Part shown: in pieces, positions 46,831 to 53,824 of the stretch | Layout of the letters: each line of letters opens with the position of its first letter | Position numbering within the stretch: position 1 is the stretch's first letter | Source of the DNA: Bacteroidota bacterium | Lineage (GTDB): Bacteria > Bacteroidota > Rhodothermia > Rhodothermales > Bin80 | Length of the DNA stretch: 53,824 nt | Assembly: GCA_026709335.1 (NCBI GenBank) | Contig: JAPOTE010000029.1 | Location: 1-53,824 of the forward strand | Direction of reading: 5' to 3' | Notes under the pieces: model-generated | Database searches by the model: none | Told to the model about the DNA's origin: nothing | The model's input: only the letters and a program-made list of their open reading frames with translations | Program-made: the position numbers and the translations under genes

Positions 46831-48273
46831 ATGGCTTTGCCGTCGTTTGCTGATTGTAGGAGTGCATTATTTGATCACCGGGTACGCTGTACTGATATTG
46901 CGCAGCAAGCCCTAGGCGTAATTCAGGAAAGAAACTCTGATTTGAATGCGTTCACTCATGTGGATGCCGACTCCGTATATCGTTCTGCAGAAACGATTGA
47001 TCGAGCCTTTGCCCAAGGCAAGAGACTTCCCCTGATGGGACTTGTACTGGGCGTGAAGGATCTACTCAGTACAACGGAATGGCCTGTTACCTGCTCATCT
47101 AAAATATTGAGAGGATACCAACCGCCATTTGAAGCAACCTCCGTAGCCCGTCTACGAAACGCAGGAGCACTCCTCATAGGCCGGACAAACTGCGATGAGT
47201 TTGCCATGGGATCCACCACAGAATATTCTACCTATGGCCCTACACTCAACCCACACAACCACGAATATGTCGCAGGAGGATCTTCCGGAGGATCTGCGGC
47301 AGCAGTTGCCGCAGATATGTGTCATGCTGCACTTGGCACTGATACTGGTGGATCTATTCGCCAGCCCGCAGCTTTCTGCGGGGTTCTCGGGTTAAAGCCA
47401 ACCTATGGACTCGTCAGTCGCTATGGACTGGTCGCATTTGCATCTTCGTTTGATTGTGTTGGCCCATTTGCCAGAGATCCTGAGGTTGCCTCTCTGGTTC
47501 TTGAGCAGATGGCTGGAAGTGACCCAAATGATGCTACATGCCTGGATTATTCGCCTGACTATACAAACACTTTCACGATTCAGTCAATTCGTGGGCTACG
47601 GATTGGGTTACCGAAAGAATATTATGGCGAAGGAATTCAAGATGAGGTAAGGCAACTCGTAAATCAGACTGCCGAAAACCTGAAGTCTGAGGGAGCAGAA
47701 CTGGTATCCATAGCGATGCCACATACCCGTCATGGAATCGCCGCTTACTATATCCTTGCAACTGCAGAAGCATCAAGTAATTTGTCACGATATGATGGGG
47801 TGAAGTACGGACTTCGACTCTCTGGGGATGAAGAGACATCTCTCAGTGAGATGTACATCAATACGCGAAGCCGCGGGTTTGGGTTTGAGGTTAAACGGCG
47901 GATCATGCTCGGCACATATGTCCTCTCGGCAGGCTACTATGATGCGTACTATGCAAAAGCACAGCGTGTACGCTCTTTGATTCAACAAGACTTTAATGAG
48001 GCATGGAAAAAAGTGGATCTGCTCTTAACTCCCGTTACCCCTGCTGCAGGAACACGAGTTGGCAAATGGGGAGGTGATCCACTCCAAATGTATCTTAGTG
48101 ATGCATACACAGTTACAGCAAACTTGGCAGGCACCCCTGGTTTATCTCTTCCCGTAGGAATAACGGCGGATGGATTGCCGGTTGGAGTACAACTGATTGG
48201 AGCTCCACTGAGCGAGTCCCGACTTTTTGCTACGGGAAAAAAAATCATGGAGTTGGCGGGAACCATGCCTTGA
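46831..48273 (+). CDS. gatA: Glutamyl-tRNA(Gln) amidotransferase subunit A
   Basis: A 480-residue amidase-signature enzyme. The Ser-cisSer-Lys triad is visible: K76 (GVKDLL), S151 in AGGSSGGSAAAVAA, and S175 in TDTGGSIRQP, three lower than in well-known GatA numbering. It supplies ammonia from glutamine to convert Glu-tRNA(Gln) to Gln-tRNA(Gln) in the cytoplasm with GatB and GatC, which are not in this window. The tRNA-specific features CTYGPTLNPH-like STYGPTLNPHN and YYDAYYAKAQRVRSLI support GatA over a generic amidase. sucD follows after 27 bases. Confidence 0.93.
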   Translation: MALPSFADCRSALFDHRVRCTDIAQQALGVIQERNSDLNAFTHVDADSVYRSAETIDRAFAQGKRLPLMGLVLGVKDLLSTTEWPVTCSSKILRGYQPPFEATSVARLRNAGALLIGRTNCDEFAMGSTTEYSTYGPTLNPHNHEYVAGGSSGGSAAAVAADMCHAALGTDTGGSIRQPAAFCGVLGLKPTYGLVSRYGLVAFASSFDCVGPFARDPEVASLVLEQMAGSDPNDATCLDYSPDYTNTFTIQSIRGLRIGLPKEYYGEGIQDEVRQLVNQTAENLKSEGAELVSIAMPHTRHGIAAYYILATAEASSNLSRYDGVKYGLRLSGDEETSLSEMYINTRSRGFGFEVKRRIMLGTYVLSAGYYDAYYAKAQRVRSLIQQDFNEAWKKVDLLLTPVTPAAGTRVGKWGGDPLQMYLSDAYTVTANLAGTPGLSLPVGITADGLPVGVQLIGAPLSESRLFATGKKIMELAGTMP

Positions 48274-48300
48274 ACATATTTATACCATAAATACACAGTA

Positions 48301-49170
48301 ATGAGCATCTTAATTGACAACAACACGAGATTGGTGGTTCAGGGATTTACCGGCAAAGAAGGATCATTTCATGCGGAGCAGATGATTGAGTTCGGAACCA
48401 GTGTAGTTGGAGGTGTAACCCCGGGAAAAGGGGGAATGCAACACCTGGGACGCCCGGTATTCAATACGGTTCATGAATCTGTGACTTCGGAGGGTGCAAA
48501 TACTTCGGTAATATTCGTTCCTCCTGCGTTTGCAAAAGATGCAATTATGGAGGCCGTAGATGCAGGCTTAAAGTTAATCGTATGTATCACTGAGGGAATC
48601 CCTGTCAAGGATATGGTTCAGGCATTCCACTATGTAAAGTCTAAAGGCGCCCGCCTCGTTGGCCCAAACTGTCCAGGCTTGTTGACACCTGGCCAGTCCA
48701 AGGTAGGAATTATGCCGGCTATGATCTTTGCCGAAGGACCTGTCGGTGTCATATCTAGGTCTGGCACCTTGACCTATGAGGCCGTTGATCAACTCACACG
48801 TGAAGGATTAGGGCAAAGTACAGCGATCGGAATCGGTGGAGACCCGGTCATCGGTACCCGCTTCGTTGATGCTCTTCAATTATTTGAAGAAGATCCTGAG
48901 ACCGCTGCGATTGTTTTGATTGGAGAGATTGGAGGAACGGATGAAGAAGATGCAGCAGCATACATTAAAGCCCATATGAACAAACCAGTAATTGCATTCA
49001 TTGCAGGAGCAACTGCTCCTCCCGGACGTCGAATGGGGCATGCCGGGGCAATTATTGCAGGCGGCAAAGGTACGGCAGAGGATAAATTTGAAGCGCTGGC
49101 TGACGCTGGAGCCCACATCGTTCGAGACCCCGCACATATTGGGCAAACCGTTCGGAGCACTGGACTTTGA
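48301..49170 (+). CDS. sucD: Succinyl-CoA ligase (ADP-forming) alpha subunit
   Basis: A 289-residue TCA-cycle enzyme subunit. It has a CoA-binding N-terminal fold ([20 protein letters not shown], then [10 protein letters not shown]) and the phosphohistidine loop in [20 protein letters not shown]. It makes ATP or GTP from succinyl-CoA with SucC, which is not adjacent here. The stop overlaps or directly abuts the engB start, so the two are linked in one transcript. Confidence 0.95.
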   Translation: MSILIDNNTRLVVQGFTGKEGSFHAEQMIEFGTSVVGGVTPGKGGMQHLGRPVFNTVHESVTSEGANTSVIFVPPAFAKDAIMEAVDAGLKLIVCITEGIPVKDMVQAFHYVKSKGARLVGPNCPGLLTPGQSKVGIMPAMIFAEGPVGVISRSGTLTYEAVDQLTREGLGQSTAIGIGGDPVIGTRFVDALQLFEEDPETAAIVLIGEIGGTDEEDAAAYIKAHMNKPVIAFIAGATAPPGRRMGHAGAIIAGGKGTAEDKFEALADAGAHIVRDPAHIGQTVRSTGL

Positions 49171-49181
49171 ATGAATGTCGT

Positions 49182-49772
49182 ATGGAGGTTCAGCACATCA
49201 CTTTTATAAAAAGTGCAGAAAGTCTGGGGCAGATGCCTCATGAGGGATTACCAGAGATTGCCTTCATAGGACGTTCAAATGTAGGCAAGAGCGCACTTCT
49301 GAATATGTTGTGTCGGAGAAAATCCTTGGCACGAATCAGTGCTACTCCAGGAAAAACACAGACATTCAACTTTTATCAAATCAATCATCAACTTTATTTC
49401 GTGGACATTCCAGGATATGGCTACGCGAAGGTGAGCAAAAGAGCCAGAGCTCAATGGCGAAGACAGATTGCGGCTTATCTCACACAACGCATCACATTAA
49501 GTGCAGTGCTTCACTTGGTAGACAGCCGCCATCCCCCTACGGATCTGGACCAGGAAGTCATGATACTCCTGCGCGAGACTGATGCCCAACGCTTTCTGGT
49601 CCTCACAAAAGCGGATAAACTGTCAGGAAATAAAATCACGCAAAGTGTTCAAACTGTTCGGAAGACCATGGAAGCGTACGGAATCGAAATACCGGTCATC
49701 GTAACCTCTGCAACTCAGCGGCGCGGACGACAGGAACTACTGGAACGGATTGGAGTCTTTACTGGAAACTGA
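49182..49772 (+). CDS. engB: Ribosome biogenesis GTP-binding protein EngB/YsxC
   Basis: 196 residues from the ATG at 49182. An in-frame TTG at 49167, overlapping the sucD stop, is the alternative. GTPase motifs: G1 GRSNVGKSALLN, G2 around SATPGKTQTFNFY, G3 DIPGYGYAKVSK, G4 TKADKLS and G5 TSATQR. It helps assemble the large ribosomal subunit in the cytoplasm. It is the last gene of the tatA-gatA-sucD-engB group. The region to 49866 shows only a weak AATTCG/CGAATT stem. Confidence 0.93.
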   Translation: MEVQHITFIKSAESLGQMPHEGLPEIAFIGRSNVGKSALLNMLCRRKSLARISATPGKTQTFNFYQINHQLYFVDIPGYGYAKVSKRARAQWRRQIAAYLTQRITLSAVLHLVDSRHPPTDLDQEVMILLRETDAQRFLVLTKADKLSGNKITQSVQTVRKTMEAYGIEIPVIVTSATQRRGRQELLERIGVFTGN

Positions 49773-49865
49773 ATTCAATACGCGAAGGCGAGACCATCTA
49801 GGCAGGAAATCCTCCATGCAGTGAGGCAAATTCGCTTCAAACGAATTCCCATAACTTCCGAAATA

Positions 49866-51593
49866 CTACTGATGAATTAGTGGAACTGTAATCGAAGAGT
49901 TTCCTGAAATTAATCTGCAAAAATATATCCCCGGTGGTATACTTGCAGCATCAAAGACATAGCTGTGGGTCCCGATAACATGAAATGCATCGGCCAAGGT
50001 GGCTACTTCTTGTCCGAGAAGATTAAAAATGGCCAGTTCAAGGTCTTGGGGCTCATTAACTTGAATAGAAATGGTTGCCTGCTCCTGGAACGGATTTGGA
50101 TAGATCGAAGAAATCATAAAGGAGGCCTCAGGAATAACAGTTTCAATCGCGAGTTCTATCGGATCAGTCGGCGTGAGATCTCTGCCCGAAAATCCACTAA
50201 AGTCCGGCCCATAACGTAATGCCCTGAAAATCCCGTTCTGGAGCCGAACTGAGCCGGGGGGACCAAATGGGGGAATCGGATCTCCCTGAGATAAGCGACC
50301 CGTCGAGATTACGGGATTGATATACTCCCATACTAATTGATTCGAGCCAGATGTAAGCTCAAAAATACGGCCAGTCATCCCTTCGGCAATGAGTGTATTT
50401 CCGTTCGGTAGGCGCTGTTGTCCCGAGAGAAAATTACTGTAAAACTCTCCAGGATCCGAGAACATCCAGACAGACTCCGCGTCCTTGAAAGATCCATCAA
50501 TGTCCTGCTCAAACCAGACAGAATTCCCATAGGAATCTTCCATATAGGGAAGTTTGAGTTCATGGACAGTTGAGTATTCCCCTTCTGGCTGGCCCACTCC
50601 ATTTTCAAAAACCAGCAAATTCCCCTCTCCTGGAAGTTTATCAGGAATCCATGTAACGGAGTGAAGGAAGTGCAAGATCTGATTGCTTTCTGTACCTGCA
50701 CCATACATCTGAGGATTTCCCCAACGGTATAACAGTCGGCCACCTAATCCAAAATTCCCACCTGAATCCCTGCTCGCCTCTTCGGTGGTTGTACTGTGAT
50801 CAATTACCCAGATTTCGTTTACAAAGGATGCACTGATTGCAATAATATCCAACTCCTCATTATAGTCTAATGCATTAAAATGGAGCCAATCCCCGCCAAT
50901 AGATGTATTCACATCAATCCTCTCCGGATAATCCGAAATCGGTTCACCAAAGGTTTCAGATAATAACGGGGTATAATCTTGGACCAGATGGTTCCAGGAA
51001 TCCCATTCCCACACAATCTCTATCGTGTCTGGCAGTACAGGCTTAAATTCAACAATTCGCTCACTTAATATCTCCTTGTGATCATCAATCAAATTTGCAG
51101 GATCATATCCTGCAGCTGTAATCTCGTCCATATCACGCCGGTCCCAAACTATTCCAAGCAGGTTTCCATTTGGCAAAGGCACTACATCATGGTGCAGCAT
51201 GTAATCATCGGTCACAAAATCATATCGCCATCGCAGTGATCCATCCCATTCAATAATCTCGACGCGACCGGACAACCCCTGAACATCTGTCCATCCACCG
51301 GGAGCCGCCGAAACTCTGAGCAGGGATCCATCGGACAATAATCGATTGGTACTTCCAAATGAGGCACTGGTCTTCCACTGATGCACGATATGTCCCTCCA
51401 GATCAATCAAGTAGACGGATGGATTAAGGATCGGAGTAATGAGTGTGTACCCTTCAAATGCGCCGAGATCGTTACGCATCAATCCGACCGTACGCTCCTG
51501 AGCCCGTACAGAAAAAAAAGCAGAAAGGAATAATGAAACTACGATACCTGCCCTCAAGGAATTGAGATGCGGGAGAGACAGAAATTTTGTCAT
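49866..51593 (-). CDS. Exported arylsulfotransferase-family protein with T9SS sorting tail
   Basis: A 575-residue protein. A signal peptide (residues 1-31, ending VRAQ) is followed by an arylsulfotransferase-like beta-propeller with LHHDVVPLPNGNLLGIV, DWLHFNALDYNEELDIIAIS and FLHSVTWIPDK/NLLVFENG. The last ~75 residues match a type IX secretion sorting domain (IYPNPFQEQATISIQV, IFNLLGQEVATL, PPGIYFCRL), so it should be exported to the cell surface. The propeller family moves sulfate between phenols, but the arginine of the SR segment seen in the partner gene is missing here. It is the second gene of an operon, 15 bases after its partner. It may bind or modify sulfated polymers. Confidence 0.75.
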   Translation of the reverse strand: MTKFLSLPHLNSLRAGIVVSLFLSAFFSVRAQERTVGLMRNDLGAFEGYTLITPILNPSVYLIDLEGHIVHQWKTSASFGSTNRLLSDGSLLRVSAAPGGWTDVQGLSGRVEIIEWDGSLRWRYDFVTDDYMLHHDVVPLPNGNLLGIVWDRRDMDEITAAGYDPANLIDDHKEILSERIVEFKPVLPDTIEIVWEWDSWNHLVQDYTPLLSETFGEPISDYPERIDVNTSIGGDWLHFNALDYNEELDIIAISASFVNEIWVIDHSTTTEEASRDSGGNFGLGGRLLYRWGNPQMYGAGTESNQILHFLHSVTWIPDKLPGEGNLLVFENGVGQPEGEYSTVHELKLPYMEDSYGNSVWFEQDIDGSFKDAESVWMFSDPGEFYSNFLSGQQRLPNGNTLIAEGMTGRIFELTSGSNQLVWEYINPVISTGRLSQGDPIPPFGPPGSVRLQNGIFRALRYGPDFSGFSGRDLTPTDPIELAIETVIPEASFMISSIYPNPFQEQATISIQVNEPQDLELAIFNLLGQEVATLADAFHVIGTHSYVFDAASIPPGIYFCRLISGNSSITVPLIHQ

Positions 51594-51608
51594 GCTTTCA
51601 ACGAAAAG

Positions 51609-53156
51609 TCATTGATTATTAGATGGGTAGATTGGAAGACGCTCAATACGATGAAACGTAATCCCGCTGGCAGGTGCCTCCTTACGTACCTCGGCTTCGT
51701 ACAACACTTCTTTTGTGTTGTAGTCCACTTCGACCGTTTTTCCGTTGGGACCAAATTGGAAGTTGGCGCCAGGCATGAAAACTACACTCTGCTCATCATC
51801 ATGGTAATCAACATCCGAAACAATTCCTGAATACGTTGAAAAACCTCGTTCACGACCGTACTCCCAAACCTGCTGGATCGTCATTGCCTGGTCATCAATT
51901 CGATATTCAACAGCCCGACTGAACACGGGCTGCCCTTGATAATGCCGATTATCCCCGTTATCAAATACAAAAAGTGTTCCCTGCGGAGTCAATTTGGGTG
52001 CATGCTGATACCATGGCCACGAGAATTCAGGATGATCAACGAATCCCTGCAGAACTTGAGGATCTGTAATTGGAGTACCGCTCGCATCCAGGGGCTGCAA
52101 TAGTTTGGATTTAAGGTCGGTACCATCCCCGGATTGATCCCATCCTCTATGCTGGCCGAGAATCCAGATTACCTCATTGTTTCGGGAGAGCTTAATCGTA
52201 CCCTGAACACGCCCGGAAACGATTATGGCATCTGTTGCCTCGTCATAGGTCAGTCCATTTGAATGAATCCAGTCTCTGGGATTACTACTCAAAATGCGGC
52301 GTCTTTGATCAAGGGATTCTCTGAGATCCCATACCTGGATAATATTACCACTGACCCTGTGAATCTCTATAATATGATCCTCAATGGTCGGGAGGTCATT
52401 CTTGGAGACAGTTGCGAGCAAATTCCCGTTTGGGAGTTCCAGTACATTGTGATGAAACCAATACCCAGGAATAGGCCACTCATTAATCACATTGCCCAGC
52501 ATGTCCATCTCTACAATGCGCCCGCTACTACCATCACCAAAATACAGATTCCCATTGCGAAGACGCTCAACCCCCGCGTCATAAAATAGCTTCCCGAGCA
52601 CCGGGTGTGTAGCCATATTGGCATACCATCGAATATAGCCCTCCTCGTCAAATATAAACGGAATTTGGGGTAGCTGACTGTTTGTATGTCCAAAGTAGCT
52701 CACGAGGTTCATTCCAGGTTTTTGACGACCGGTGTTGACAGAAACGTTGATGCCGGGAAGTTCTGGCAGCAGCTTCTGGGTATCAATAGATCGACTCTCT
52801 TCCCCCATCAGTTGATTACGATTATCATAAAATCGGATGTGCAGAGTATTCGTATGCTCCGGATAGAGTCCGAGGATAGGAAGTGTGAACGAAGTAGCGA
52901 TTTCCTCAAATCGGTGAATGAGCGGCTCTGAGTCGGAGGTTCGGCCTGCAACTTCAATCTCTACTTGGACAGGCACACGGGTTTCCAACTTTAGTTCTGC
53001 TGCGAGTGGAACATACCCCGTCGGGTTCAGAAGCAGAGATTCGGTGGTGATCAATGGTGGTTGAGATGCGGGATCGTCTCCCACATCTGTACTGTCACAG
53101 GCAAGCACCGAACACAGAACTACCGCAATCAGAAAATGCTTCGGAAAGTGTCTCAT
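51609..53156 (-). CDS. Lipoprotein aryl-sulfate sulfotransferase (ASST family)
   Basis: About 515 residues from the ATG at 53156, chosen because MRHFPKHFLIAVVLCSVLAC then forms a lipoprotein signal. A start at 53180 adds 8 residues. The motifs aligning with the E. coli AssT active site are present: WFHHNVLELPNGN, DWIHSNGLTYDE, a following SGR arginine and YQHAPKLTPQG with the putative nucleophilic histidine. AssT transfers sulfate between phenolic esters in the periplasm without PAPS. It is first of the two-gene operon with the T9SS-tagged relative. Activity and acceptor are not proven. Confidence 0.8.
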   Translation of the reverse strand: MRHFPKHFLIAVVLCSVLACDSTDVGDDPASQPPLITTESLLLNPTGYVPLAAELKLETRVPVQVEIEVAGRTSDSEPLIHRFEEIATSFTLPILGLYPEHTNTLHIRFYDNRNQLMGEESRSIDTQKLLPELPGINVSVNTGRQKPGMNLVSYFGHTNSQLPQIPFIFDEEGYIRWYANMATHPVLGKLFYDAGVERLRNGNLYFGDGSSGRIVEMDMLGNVINEWPIPGYWFHHNVLELPNGNLLATVSKNDLPTIEDHIIEIHRVSGNIIQVWDLRESLDQRRRILSSNPRDWIHSNGLTYDEATDAIIVSGRVQGTIKLSRNNEVIWILGQHRGWDQSGDGTDLKSKLLQPLDASGTPITDPQVLQGFVDHPEFSWPWYQHAPKLTPQGTLFVFDNGDNRHYQGQPVFSRAVEYRIDDQAMTIQQVWEYGRERGFSTYSGIVSDVDYHDDEQSVVFMPGANFQFGPNGKTVEVDYNTKEVLYEAEVRKEAPASGITFHRIERLPIYPSNNQ

Positions 53157-53770
53157 GATCTGTTCCACATATTCTCGCACAATCCATGGGATAAAACCGA
53201 TTCATTTGTTTAGCCCATTATAAAATCTATCTACTCCTATTAAAGATACAGATCCTGAATCATACAGCCCTCCAGAAATAATAGAAAACATCATGTAATC
53301 CTGTACACACAAGAACGTGTAGATTTTTGTTTGACCGGATAGAAGTTCATATTCCAGTTGGTGGATTGGGAAACTTGAACTAATCTGCGTTTAGGAGAAG
53401 AGGATAGGTTCCCTCAGAGGGGTATTGAGGAAATAGCCGATTTTGAATGAGGTTTTTGCTATTTATTGTGGCACATAATGTATGTAAAATCGTTAACGTA
53501 GCTAATATGCCTAGGTACATTAATCTATTCGCGCAGCCAGAATCTGCCACATGGCATTATAGATTCGGAAAACTGGAACTTGATAACAGGACAATGACTC
53601 TGAGTTCTTTAAGAAGGGCTCAACCCTTTCAGAACCCTTCAACGCCTGACGGCAACCTGTCGGATTCTGTAATCACAGACGCTCCGACAAACGTCAAGAC
53701 CTAAAGTCATATCAATAGTGATTCCGTTTGGCTACAAAACAAACGAAAGAGGTGGTCGACCCAGAAGGAG
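53157..53770. other. Intergenic region before the tRNA, with a repeat-like segment
   Basis: 614 bases without a convincing gene. A frame of about 85 codons at 53447-53704 begins from a non-ATG codon and shows no recognisable features. The stretch 53414-53460 (CCCTCAGA, then GAGG-TTTTTGC) is reminiscent of the intergenic repeat at 10669 and 21589, but its 5' arm does not pair. Small stems AAGGG/CCCTT (53611-53627) and TGACGGCAACCTGTCGG (53646-53662) are also visible. Confidence 0.4.

Positions 53771-53824
<54 letters not shown>

Noticed and set aside
53447-53704. 85-codon frame before the tRNA
   Set aside because: It begins from a non-ATG codon, has no ribosome site, no domain-like pattern and overlaps repeat-like sequence. 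Probably chance.

Overview
The window looks like a chromosome segment from a marine or host-associated member of the Bacteroidota/Rhodothermota (Rhodothermales-like) lineage. This is inferred from several things: a C-terminal type IX secretion sorting tail on one exported protein (around 49870-50130), a TonB-dependent receptor N-terminus, weak Shine-Dalgarno sequences, many lipoprotein signals, and a heavy load of sulfatases and of the Planctomycetes-style DUF1549/DUF1553 plus DUF1501 gene pairs. No rRNA is present. One tRNA-Ala(GGC) runs off the right edge.

Layout. 1-330: a probable 5' end of a TnpB-like (IS200/IS605 OrfB) gene entering from the left edge, with a perfect 12-bp hairpin beside it. 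330-7816: a Tat-exported metallophosphoesterase, a GntP-type permease and an IlvD-type dehydratase on the plus strand, facing a minus-strand operon of a shikimate-dehydrogenase-like oxidoreductase, a sugar-phosphate isomerase/epimerase-like TIM barrel and a HAD phosphatase. 7880-14694: two lipoprotein sulfatases, a lipoprotein cupredoxin, 6-phosphogluconate dehydrogenase and a nucleoside hydrolase. 14857-17304: mreD, a small two-helix membrane protein, and a coupled ndk-namZ pair. 17616-21465: an operon of a DUF2231/cytochrome c/leucine-rich-repeat fusion, a third sulfatase and a broken TonB-dependent receptor. 21954-25720: an APC permease fused to two UspA domains, and a solitary P-loop ATPase.

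26075-39150 is the most striking block. Three consecutive DUF1549/DUF1553 (PSCyt cytochrome) plus DUF1501 (Tat-exported) gene pairs, six genes in all, lie head to tail on the minus strand, most coupled by ATGA or longer overlaps. Two of the three cytochrome-type proteins carry an inserted LamG-like domain. 39313-42919 holds ribE, ribD and a lipoprotein amidohydrolase. After a cupin gene, 43850-46460 is a small accessory island. It contains a decayed AbiJ-like (AbiJ_NTD4/HEPN) defence gene, a divergent 308-residue protein with an intact HEPN-type RX4H motif, two short ORFs tightly coupled to it, a 13-bp perfect inverted repeat and a further small orphan ORF. Housekeeping resumes with tatA, gatA, sucD and engB. 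The window closes with a two-gene operon of arylsulfotransferase-family exported proteins and the tRNA.

Taken together, the exported proteins (three sulfatases, two arylsulfotransferase-like proteins, three PSCyt/DUF1501 pairs, a TonB receptor relic and NamZ) suggest a lifestyle built on sulfated polymers, sulfate esters and cell-wall debris. The permease, dehydratase, isomerase and 6-phosphogluconate dehydrogenase would handle sugars or sugar acids in the cytoplasm. At the level of DNA structure, two diverged copies of a foldable ~100-nt intergenic repeat (10669-10778 and 21589-21676) are not explained by coding, and one of them runs through the probable start of a sulfatase gene.
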